Below, piece after piece: positions 1-5,379 of a DNA stretch of 6,342 bases. The position numbers and the translations under genes are program-made. Every line of letters begins with the position of its first letter. The first letter of the stretch is position 1. Source of the stretch: Chloroflexota bacterium (GTDB taxonomy: Bacteria > Chloroflexota > Ktedonobacteria > Ktedonobacterales > Ktedonobacteraceae); the NCBI GenBank assembly GCA_021828635.1, contig JAJZEJ010000454.1:1-6342 (forward strand), in the 5' to 3' direction. The notes beneath the pieces are model-generated. The model searched no databases, was not told the origin of the DNA, and worked only from the letters and a program-made list of their open reading frames with translations.

Positions 1-915
1 AGTCAGGTAGCCATTAGAGTAAGCCGTAAAACCGCGTTCATCCAGTACACCATCGACATGCGCGATAATCTGCTGAAGCGTAGGGTCTGATAATGGGATA
101 GAGCCGATACCCAGGTTAGGAATAAGCTCCATTGGATGGGGCAGGCTATGTAACGCCTGCTGCATGCTTTTCACCCAGCCTAGAACAGCTTCACGCCATT
201 GCAGGTCATTCTGATCACCACTAAACAACTGTACCCACTGACCATTCTTGTTATAATGTCCACACGCTCCAACCAAATTTTGGATATTCAAATTGTCAGC
301 AGCGATAGCTCCATAGCCATGCTGGCTAGCGGGAATGGCGTATGTCTGCATCTGCCACGCTATTACTGCTGGATTGGTAATATCAAGCGGAACAGCACTC
401 TCACCATCTTCATAAGCTGGCGTTGTACGATCACATTGATATAGTATCCAGTCTGGATGGACGCTCTTCCAGTATGAGAGACTCTGCACTGCATCGGTTG
501 ACCCAAACGTACCACTATCCCGAAAGAACGAAATATAATAGCTGAGCAAAATATTGGGATTGCTGTCCCATGCAGAGACCTTCGCTGGATTCGCACCCCA
601 GACAAAATCATAATCCTTCGCAATGGGAGCAGGGTTGTCAATATTATAATCGAAGCTCTGAAACAGATGAATGTTGGCCCAGGTATTCACAAAGGGGCGC
701 AGCTGGCTATCAGTTGGTACGCACGTGGTTTGGTTACAACCAGAAGTAGTGATAACCGGCTTTGTTGATGTAGTGGTAGCCGTAGTAGTTGTAGTTGCTG
801 TGTTTTTTACTTCGGAAGTATTGGTATTCGGTGATACACAACTACTCATAATAAGCACTATCGAAACAGATATGAACAGTGCAGACAGATATTTATTGAG
901 TAAGCGCACGCCCAC
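1..915 (-). CDS. Secreted lipoprotein with glycoside-hydrolase-like domain (C-terminus outside window)
   Basis: The reading frame is open for 305 codons from GTG 915 to the window edge, so the C-terminus is missing. The start is set by AAGGAG at 925-930, nine bases upstream. Residues 5-25 form a hydrophobic signal segment after a basic start (R4, K8), ending in M-S-S-C with C26 as the likely lipidated cysteine; M at -3 is a slightly weak lipobox. Residues 35-58 are a Thr-rich linker, as in proteins held off the membrane. From about residue 75 the protein looks like a TIM-barrel glycoside-hydrolase domain: LLSYYISFF (123-131), PLDITNPAVIAWQ (176-188), AIAADNL (203-209) and VLDERGF (290-296). 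D207 and E293, at predicted strand ends, are candidate catalytic acids. It most resembles the hypothetical GH families of the GHL15 type; that match is from memory. It probably acts outside the membrane on a polysaccharide, and the substrate cannot be told. Divergent from the epimerase gene. Confidence 0.75.
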   Translation of the reverse strand, partial: MGVRLLNKYLSALFISVSIVLIMSSCVSPNTNTSEVKNTATTTTTATTTSTKPVITTSGCNQTTCVPTDSQLRPFVNTWANIHLFQSFDYNIDNPAPIAKDYDFVWGANPAKVSAWDSNPNILLSYYISFFRDSGTFGSTDAVQSLSYWKSVHPDWILYQCDRTTPAYEDGESAVPLDITNPAVIAWQMQTYAIPASQHGYGAIAADNLNIQNLVGACGHYNKNGQWVQLFSGDQNDLQWREAVLGWVKSMQQALHSLPHPMELIPNLGIGSIPLSDPTLQQIIAHVDGVLDERGFTAYSNGYLT

Positions 916-924
916 TTGTTTGCA

Positions 925-930
925 CTCCTT
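925..930 (-). promoter_or_regulatory. Ribosome-binding site of the lipoprotein gene
   Basis: AAGGAG on the minus strand, nine bases before GTG 915. It favours GTG 915 over the in-frame GTG at 909, which would be 15 bases away. Confidence 0.7.
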
Positions 931-957
931 AATCGATTTTTAATCCTTAAATCTTGT

Positions 958-971
958 GATATGCACATATC
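958..971. repeat. Short inverted repeat in the lipoprotein leader
   Basis: GATATG and CATATC are exact reverse complements separated by two bases. The dyad lies 43 bases upstream of the GTG start and just downstream of the putative -10 box, a position that suits a repressor operator. It is short enough to be chance. Confidence 0.3.
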
Positions 972-986
972 CCATGAAGTAGGGCT

Positions 987-1016
987 AGTATAGCATATAT
1001 ACAAGTCCTATGCCAC
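987..1016 (-). promoter_or_regulatory. Putative sigma-70-type promoter of the lipoprotein gene
   Basis: On the minus strand, -35 GTGGCA (1011-1016, four of six consensus bases) is followed after 18 bases by -10 TATACT (987-992, five of six). Transcription would begin near 980, giving a leader of about 65 bases. Based on consensus matching only. Confidence 0.35.
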
Positions 1017-1090
1017 TGTTCAAACTTTTTGGTTTCTGCTACAGTATTGTAGGCTGTCGCATACAGCAAAAATCTTCAATGAAAGGGAAA

Positions 1091-1118
1091 ACGCTCTCAA
1101 GTACGCTTATGAGAGCGT
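1091..1118. repeat. Inverted repeat just before the epimerase start
   Basis: ACGCTCTCA (1091-1099) and TGAGAGCGT (1110-1118) are perfect 9-base arms around a 10-base loop. The downstream arm ends 12 bases before ATG 1131. It contains GAGAG, the only purine-rich stretch near the start, so in mRNA it could sequester the initiation region; as DNA it could be an operator. On the minus strand the stem is followed by TTTTCCCTTTC, loosely terminator-like, but no minus-strand gene ends here. Confidence 0.5.
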
Positions 1119-1130
1119 ATCTACAAACAT

Positions 1131-2087
1131 ATGACACAAGCACGCTACCTGATTACTGGCGGTGCCGGTTTTATTGGTTCCCATATTGCCGAGACTCTGC
1201 TTCAGCAGGGAGAGACAGTACGTGTCTTTGACAATCTGATTACTGGTAAGCAATCTAACCTGGATGTATTATATCGCTATGGCAAGCAAGTTGAGATCAT
1301 CGATGGAGACCTGCGGAATACGCAAGCGGTCAAGGCAGCCGTTGAAGGCGTCGAGGTGGTTTTTCACCAGGCTGCCCTGGCCTCTGTGCCGCGCTCTATC
1401 TCTGATCCTGTTAACTCACTCGAAATCAACATCAATGGTACGCAGAATATCCTGCTGGCCGCTCGTGATGCAAAGGTTCGGCGGGTAGTCTATGCCAGTT
1501 CGTCTTCCGTCTATGGCAATACGCCTACGTTGCCCAAACACGAGGCCATGCCGACCGCACCGATGTCGCCTTATGCCGTACAAAAGCTGACAGCAGAACT
1601 GCTCTGCGGCGTTTTCACACGCATCTACGGCCTGGAAACCGTGGCTTTGCGCTACTTCAATGTCTTTGGTCCTCGCCAAGACCCTACATCAGAGTATGCA
1701 GCCGTTGTTCCCCGTTTCCTCACCGCATTGCTTGAAGGTCGGCAACCTATTGTGTTTGGCGATGGTGAACAGACACGCGATTTCACCTTTATCGCTAATG
1801 TGGTGCAAGCCAACCTGCTGGCTGCGAACGTACCCGACGCCGTGGGTGAAGCCATGAATATCGGCTATGGAGAGCGTGTCTCCCTCAACGAGGTTCTCTC
1901 GCTGGCAGGTGAGTTGCTCAACATGCCGGTTCACGCTGAATACCGCGATGCTCGCCCTGGCGACGTTCGTGACAGCCTGGCGGATATTAGCAAGGCCAAA
2001 CGCTTGCTCGGCTACAATCCCGCAGTGAACTTCCGAGAGGGACTGGCTCGCACTATCGATGCACTGCGTTTTGCCACAGCCCGATAA
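1131..2087 (+). CDS. NAD-dependent sugar-nucleotide 4-epimerase (extended SDR, GalE/WbpP-like)
   Basis: A 318-residue cytoplasmic protein, full length for GalE-type short-chain dehydrogenases. The Rossmann motif TGGAGFIG is at 9-16, with D34 at the end of strand 2 to bind the NAD ribose and DGDLRN at 58-63. The catalytic set is the serine run 123-126 before VYG, with Y148 and K152 in SPYAVQK. RYFNVFGPRQDP (174-185) is the family's nucleotide-sugar segment. In VRDSLADISKA (279-289), S282 aligns by eye with the gatekeeper position occupied by Tyr299 in E. coli GalE and Ser306 in WbpP; a small residue there is known to admit N-acetylated UDP-hexoses. UDP-GlcNAc/GalNAc epimerase is therefore a reasonable reading, though UDP-glucose or UDP-glucuronate epimerase remains possible. 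No good Shine-Dalgarno precedes ATG 1131, but GGAGFIG so close behind it makes the start secure. It converges on the dehydrogenase gene with 40 bases between stops. Confidence 0.93.
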   Translation: MTQARYLITGGAGFIGSHIAETLLQQGETVRVFDNLITGKQSNLDVLYRYGKQVEIIDGDLRNTQAVKAAVEGVEVVFHQAALASVPRSISDPVNSLEININGTQNILLAARDAKVRRVVYASSSSVYGNTPTLPKHEAMPTAPMSPYAVQKLTAELLCGVFTRIYGLETVALRYFNVFGPRQDPTSEYAAVVPRFLTALLEGRQPIVFGDGEQTRDFTFIANVVQANLLAANVPDAVGEAMNIGYGERVSLNEVLSLAGELLNMPVHAEYRDARPGDVRDSLADISKAKRLLGYNPAVNFREGLARTIDALRFATAR

Positions 2088-2110
2088 ACCACCATCAACA
2101 ATTGTGGAGG

Positions 2111-2139
2111 GTAGGGGCGTGATGGAATCACGCCCCTAC
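2111..2139. repeat. Palindromic element 1 between convergent genes (possible terminator)
   Basis: GTAGGGGCGTGAT (2111-2123) and ATCACGCCCCTAC (2127-2139) are perfect 13-base arms with a 3-base loop. The hairpin is GC-rich but has no T-tract on either side, so it is not a standard intrinsic terminator, although it may act on both converging transcripts. It is closely related to the palindrome at 5336-5379. The TGA stop of the minus-strand dehydrogenase (2128-2130) lies inside its right arm. An outer 8-base inverted repeat, ATCAACAA (2094-2101) and TTGTTGAT (2152-2159), is nearly concentric with it. Confidence 0.85.
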
Positions 2140-3129
2140 GGATGATGCTTCTTGTTGATCGAGGACGCGCTGGGCCGCAGCTAGCACACGCACAACCTCC
2201 AGGCCCACCTCACCATGTGCGCGTGGCTGTGTACTATTGCGAATAGATGCCGCAAAATCCTCGCATTCTAGGCGCAATGGCTCTATCCAGTCAATATGGG
2301 GGATAGTGATCGCACCATAGCGATAGGAAATCACCGGGTCTGCGTGAATATCAGCGCCTTTATTATAGACCTTGATCATTTCTGCCGGATTGGTATCGTC
2401 ATAGACGGCCATCTTGGCATCGCCAATCACCGTGACGCGACGAATTTTGCAAGGATGCAGCCAGCTTACATGCACATGCGCCGTCATGCCATCATCGAAC
2501 CCTAGATCAAGGTGAGCCATATCATGAATGTGTGGCTGTAGATGAGCATGGGCCTGGACGCGAATCTGGTCCGGTGTCTTGCCAAAAAGATAGAGCAGGA
2601 TGGAAATATCATGCGGTGCAAGATCCCAAATGACATTAATATCTTGCCGGAACAGGCCCAGGTTGACACGCTCAGCCTCAACACAATAGATACGTCCAAG
2701 TTCACCGCTTCTTACAAGACGCCGCAACTCGTTGACCGCCAGATTATATTCAAAGGTATGCCCAACCATTAAAATGCGCTTGCGTTCACGCGCCAATGCC
2801 ACCAATTCTTCTGCCTCCTCAACACTGGCAGTTAGTGGCTTCTCAACCAGAACATGCTTATTATGTAGGAGAGCTTCTCGTGCCAATGCATAGTGTGTGC
2901 GCACTGGTGTGACAATGACCACGCCATCAACATCAGAATTGAACACATCTTGAATATCGGTGGTGGTTTGTATTCCGCTACCGTTCTGGTTCACCCCCAT
3001 TGACCCCAGGCGACGAGCATCCAGGTCTGCAACGATTGTTACGCACGTATGAGACAGGCTATCCAGGTTACGCGCAATCTTGGGTCCCCAGTATCCCCAG
3101 CCCACAATACCAAAACGCAAATCTCTCAT
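2128..3129 (-). CDS. Gfo/Idh/MocA-family sugar dehydrogenase
   Basis: A 333-residue cytoplasmic NAD(P)-dependent oxidoreductase. The N-terminal Rossmann fold shows GWGYWG at 10-15; VEKPLT at 95-100 carries the catalytic-site lysine K97 of the family's EKP motif. GHTFEYN (123-129) and WDLAPHDISILLYLFG (168-183, with D169 and H173) belong to the substrate-binding domain. The pattern is closest to the WlbA/WbpB type, which oxidises C3 of UDP-GlcNAc uronic acid so that an aminotransferase can act next; that assignment is by resemblance, not proof. ATG 3129 is preceded by AAAGGA (3140-3145) at ten bases. The gene lies 24 bases after the aminotransferase stop, so the two are very likely one operon. 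Its last three codons (V-G-A) and its TGA come from palindromic element 1, so the native C-terminus may have been altered slightly. Confidence 0.9.
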   Translation of the reverse strand: MRDLRFGIVGWGYWGPKIARNLDSLSHTCVTIVADLDARRLGSMGVNQNGSGIQTTTDIQDVFNSDVDGVVIVTPVRTHYALAREALLHNKHVLVEKPLTASVEEAEELVALARERKRILMVGHTFEYNLAVNELRRLVRSGELGRIYCVEAERVNLGLFRQDINVIWDLAPHDISILLYLFGKTPDQIRVQAHAHLQPHIHDMAHLDLGFDDGMTAHVHVSWLHPCKIRRVTVIGDAKMAVYDDTNPAEMIKVYNKGADIHADPVISYRYGAITIPHIDWIEPLRLECEDFAASIRNSTQPRAHGEVGLEVVRVLAAAQRVLDQQEASSVGA

Positions 3130-3153
3130 AAGAATATTTTCCTTTACTATTGG

Positions 3154-4284
3154 TCATACCTGGGCCGCGTGAGACGTAGCATGACGTTTGACAGCATCAA
3201 TCACCAGATGCAACTGCTCTTGCGTCAATTCTGGATACATGGGCAGCGAGACAATAGACCCGGCCATTTTTTCTGTAATAGGTAGCATACCAGTATGATA
3301 GCCATATTGATGGCATGCTGGCTGAAGATGGATAGGGGTAGGATAATGAATATTAGTACCAATTCCCTCTTGGGCCAATGCCTGTTGAAAAGCTTCACGA
3401 TTGCGCACCTGAACCACATAATAGCAGTAGACGTGCGTTCCCCACGGGCGAACAACTGGAATGGCATCAACTATGCCACTCAGGTGTTCATTATAGGTCT
3501 GAGCATGGGCTTGGCGAGCTGCATTCCACTGTTCGAGATATGGCAGTTTAATCTCCAACACGGCGGCTTGCATCTCGTCCAGGCGAGCATTGACGCCCAT
3601 CAATTCGTGCTGATAACGCACACGTGACCCGTGATCTCGAAGCATACGCATCTTTTCAGCCAGAACAGCATCATTCGTTGTGCAGATGCCAGATTCACCA
3701 AAGGCTCCCAGATTTTTACTGAAGTAGAGACTAAAGCAACCAATATCACCAATGCTACCAACGCGCCGCCCCCTATAGGTTGCCCCATGTGCCTGTGAAG
3801 CATCCTCAATCACACGCAGATCATGACGATGAGCAAAATCAACAATGGGTTGCATCTCGGCGGCATGACCATACAAATGAACCGGCAACACAGCGCGTGT
3901 GCGTGGCGTCAGCACTTGCTCCAATTGCTGCCAATCCATTAGATAGGTCTCAGGGTCTACATCCACAAAGACTGGTTTCGCTCCCACCATCGCAATAGCC
4001 TCGGCGGTTGCGATAAAAGTATTAGAAACAGTGATGACTTCATCACCTGGTCCAATATCACAAGCACGCAGGGCCAGCATCAAGGCATCCGTGCCTGATG
4101 AAACGCCTATTCCCTCGTTACAGCCGCAATATGCTGCAAACCCCTGTTCAAAAGCATGCACATGTGGCCCCAGGAAGAGTTGCATACTATCAAGTACCTG
4201 CTCAAAAGCGGCCATAATCTCTGGCTTTAATGCCAGATACTGCGCACGTAAATCAACCAGAGGAACACGCAACGTCGTCGTCAC
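3154..4284 (-). CDS. PLP-dependent sugar aminotransferase (DegT/DnrJ/EryC1/StrS family)
   Basis: A 376-residue protein, normal family length, when begun at GTG 4284. It transfers an amino group, usually from glutamate, to a keto-sugar nucleotide. VPLVDLRAQY at 7-16 is the typical beginning; SSGTDAL (62-68) binds cofactor phosphate. EDASQAHGA (160-168) supplies D161, which pairs with the pyridine nitrogen, and Q164. S185 and K190 in FSLYFSKNLGAFGESG (184-199) complete the site, K190 being the Schiff-base lysine. The usual GDGG/GEGG loop is GESG here, with S198 replacing glycine. LDEMQAA near the middle is also typical. DASQAHGA and KNLGAFG resemble 3-keto-sugar aminotransferases of the DesV/TylB/FdtB kind and WlbC/WbpE. 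First gene of an operon with the dehydrogenase, whose product it could aminate. The exact sugar is unknown. Confidence 0.93.
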   Translation of the reverse strand: MTTTLRVPLVDLRAQYLALKPEIMAAFEQVLDSMQLFLGPHVHAFEQGFAAYCGCNEGIGVSSGTDALMLALRACDIGPGDEVITVSNTFIATAEAIAMVGAKPVFVDVDPETYLMDWQQLEQVLTPRTRAVLPVHLYGHAAEMQPIVDFAHRHDLRVIEDASQAHGATYRGRRVGSIGDIGCFSLYFSKNLGAFGESGICTTNDAVLAEKMRMLRDHGSRVRYQHELMGVNARLDEMQAAVLEIKLPYLEQWNAARQAHAQTYNEHLSGIVDAIPVVRPWGTHVYCYYVVQVRNREAFQQALAQEGIGTNIHYPTPIHLQPACHQYGYHTGMLPITEKMAGSIVSLPMYPELTQEQLHLVIDAVKRHATSHAAQV

Positions 4285-4292
4285 AAACACAA

Positions 4293-4298
4293 TCCTTT
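4293..4298 (-). promoter_or_regulatory. Ribosome-binding site that fixes the aminotransferase start
   Basis: AAAGGA on the minus strand lies eight bases before GTG 4284. An in-frame ATG at 4365 would add 27 residues that do not look like this family, while the protein begun at 4284 reaches the conserved VPLVDL within seven residues. Confidence 0.75.
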
Positions 4299-4363
4299 CT
4301 AAAACTCTTACCACAAAGCATTCACACTCTTTTGCCATATATGTAAGTAAATCATCACCTATC

Positions 4364-4387
4364 ATGATAACTTTTGCAAGTTATCAT
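4364..4387. promoter_or_regulatory. AT-rich dyad, candidate operator
   Basis: ATGATAACTT (4364-4373) and AAGTTATCAT (4378-4387) are perfect 10-base arms around TTGC. The dyad lies 80 bases upstream of the aminotransferase GTG, where the promoter should be, and overlaps a minus-strand TATCAT that matches five of six -10 bases. It has the size and symmetry of a dimeric repressor site. No T-tract or gene end is near, so a terminator is unlikely. Confidence 0.45.
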
Positions 4388-4650
4388 TCAGTAACAAAAG
4401 TGGTGGAGAACGGGTTAAACTCGTCGTTTTCAGTATTAGAACCGTTCATTCCTACGGTGAAAACACTAGTGTGCGCAAGAGAAGTTGACCTTCTCGTCCT
4501 CACCGGCACTCTACTCCTTCTTTTTATCTACCTGATTGCCATATTTTTTACCATCTCTCCATAGAAAAACTCACCAAGTATACACCAACACCCGCTATAC
4601 TAAGGGTGATGTCCTTAGAGGAAAAACTCTACTACAAAAAATCCGTCGCT

Positions 4651-4657
4651 GGGGGAG
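4651..4657 (+). promoter_or_regulatory. Ribosome-binding site that fixes the sugar transferase start
   Basis: GGGGGAG followed by eight bases and ATG 4666. The upstream in-frame GTG 4606 and ATG 4609 lack such a site and would add about 20 non-conserved residues. Confidence 0.8.
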
Positions 4658-4665
4658 ATAATACT

Positions 4666-5316
4666 ATGGCAGTTCAGACGGCACCTGCTCAGAGTATTCG
4701 TATCGATTCTTCATACTTACGCACAAAAAGATGGTTTGATCTGACCTTTACTGTACTCATTTCGCCTTTTGTTCTGTGCGTGGGCCTGATGATCGCATTA
4801 TGTATTAAGCTCGATTCTGATGGTCCCGTTTTTTTTCGTCAGAAACGTGTGGGACAAAATGGTGTTGAGTTCTACATGCTCAAATTCCGATCTATGTATA
4901 TCAACAATGATGCATATGCCAATAGTGAACGTATCAAAGCGTTGATGCAAACCGGTCAGGTTCTCACGAAGGACAAAAACGATAGACGCATTACGAGGGT
5001 AGGGCGCTTTATTCGTCAGACGAGCCTTGATGAACTACCACAATTCTTGAATGTTTGGCATGGTGAAATGACTCTCGTGGGACCACGTCCACCACTACCC
5101 CATGAGGTAGAGAATTACACAGCACACGATTGGCTGCGTCTGGTTGGTAAACCGGGCCTCACCGGCACCTGGCAGGTTTACGGACGTTCACGTGTCAACT
5201 TCCAGAATATGGTAGATATGGATATTGACTATCTCAATAAACAGTCTTTTTGGCAAGACTTTAAATTGATCATTCTAACTATTCCCGTCATGCTTTTAGC
5301 ACGTGGTGGAGCATAA
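4666..5316 (+). CDS. Polyprenyl-phosphate sugar-1-phosphate transferase (bacterial sugar transferase family)
   Basis: A 216-residue membrane protein of the short, PglC-like monotopic class, without the long N-terminal membrane domain of WcaJ/WbaP. It transfers a sugar-1-phosphate from a UDP-sugar to undecaprenyl phosphate, the first step of an exopolysaccharide or glycan repeat unit. KRWFD (21-25) leads into one hydrophobic segment (about 25-47) that contains S33-P34, the Ser-Pro break that in PglC makes the helix re-entrant. [11 protein letters not shown] (53-63) and LKFRSM (72-77) follow. D122-E123 in DELPQ are the expected catalytic Asp-Glu pair; VGPRPP (138-143) and [14 protein letters not shown] (161-174) are the conserved C-terminal blocks. 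All key motifs are intact, so it should be active. Divergent from the aminotransferase operon. The stop codon lies in a 19-base tandem duplication. Which sugar it uses is not evident; the neighbouring genes hint at a HexNAc or amino sugar. Confidence 0.95.
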   Translation: MAVQTAPAQSIRIDSSYLRTKRWFDLTFTVLISPFVLCVGLMIALCIKLDSDGPVFFRQKRVGQNGVEFYMLKFRSMYINNDAYANSERIKALMQTGQVLTKDKNDRRITRVGRFIRQTSLDELPQFLNVWHGEMTLVGPRPPLPHEVENYTAHDWLRLVGKPGLTGTWQVYGRSRVNFQNMVDMDIDYLNKQSFWQDFKLIILTIPVMLLARGGA

Positions 5317-5342
5317 ATCAAGCGGTGGAGTATAAATCGAGC
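5305..5342 (+). repeat. Tandem 19-base duplication over the sugar transferase stop
   Basis: Unit 1 (5305-5323) and unit 2 (5324-5342) agree at 17 of 19 positions, differing at C/T and A/G transitions. Unit 1 contains the last codons and TAA of the sugar transferase; unit 2 runs into the left arm of palindrome 2. A third partial copy (GGTAGGGG, from 5343) coincides with the palindrome core. Replication slippage beside a hairpin is a simple explanation. Confidence 0.8.
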
Positions 5343-5379
5343 GGTAGGGGTGTGATTGATCACACCCCTACCGCTCGAT
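5336..5379. repeat. Palindromic element 2 between convergent genes (possible terminator)
   Basis: Perfect 21-base arms (5336-5356 and 5359-5379) with a 2-base loop. The inner 13 bases are GTAGGGGTGTGAT, one base different from palindromic element 1 (C to T), and the facing base is changed too (G to A), so pairing is kept. The element sits between the sugar transferase stop and the minus-strand small gene, whose TAG stop (5368-5370) lies inside the right arm. No T-tract follows on either strand. Confidence 0.88.

Larger units (their letters stand above)
4285..4665. other. Divergent intergenic region of 381 bases with small dyads
   Basis: It separates the aminotransferase operon from the sugar transferase and must hold both promoters. 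No convincing gene is seen. Besides the dyad at 4364-4387 there are ACCGT/ACGGT (4441-4458), the palindrome ACACTAGTGT (4463-4472), GAGAAG/CTTCTC (4479-4495) and TAGAG/CTCTA (4616-4631). A plus-strand -10-like TATACT is at 4596-4601, giving a leader of roughly 60 bases, but no -35 box matches at proper spacing. TTGACC at 4485-4490 resembles a -35 without a good -10. The number of dyads suggests a regulated or structured leader, though each is short. Confidence 0.4.

Noticed and set aside
363..641. Minus-strand 92-codon open frame
   Set aside because: It lies inside the lipoprotein gene in another frame and resembles nothing; the lipoprotein frame is open throughout.
671..943. Plus-strand 90-codon open frame with a run of valines
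   Set aside because: It is the complement of the lipoprotein's signal and Thr-rich linker; the valine run mirrors the threonine codons. The minus-strand frame has a ribosome site, lipobox and domain.
1010..1231. Plus-strand 73-codon open frame overlapping the epimerase start
   Set aside because: Its second half is the epimerase N-terminus in a wrong frame and it has no ribosome site.
4285..4365. N-terminal extension of the aminotransferase to ATG 4365
   Set aside because: GTG 4284 has AAAGGA at eight bases and gives the usual family N-terminus; the 27 extra residues look non-homologous.
4441..4495. Series of small dyads as a riboswitch or small RNA
   Set aside because: Arms are 5-6 bases with no conserved riboswitch core that I recognise; left as a description of the intergenic region.
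4031..4564. Plus-strand 177-codon open frame
   Set aside because: Its first half is antisense to the aminotransferase; the composition is unlike a protein family. The hydrophobic end comes from a T-rich intergenic stretch and there is no convincing start.
4606..4665. Extension of the sugar transferase to GTG 4606 or ATG 4609
   Set aside because: ATG 4666 has a strong GGGGGAG at eight bases and the extension contains no family motif.
5336..5379. Palindrome 2 as a classical intrinsic terminator
   Set aside because: No T-tract follows on either strand; I kept it as a repeat with possible terminator action.
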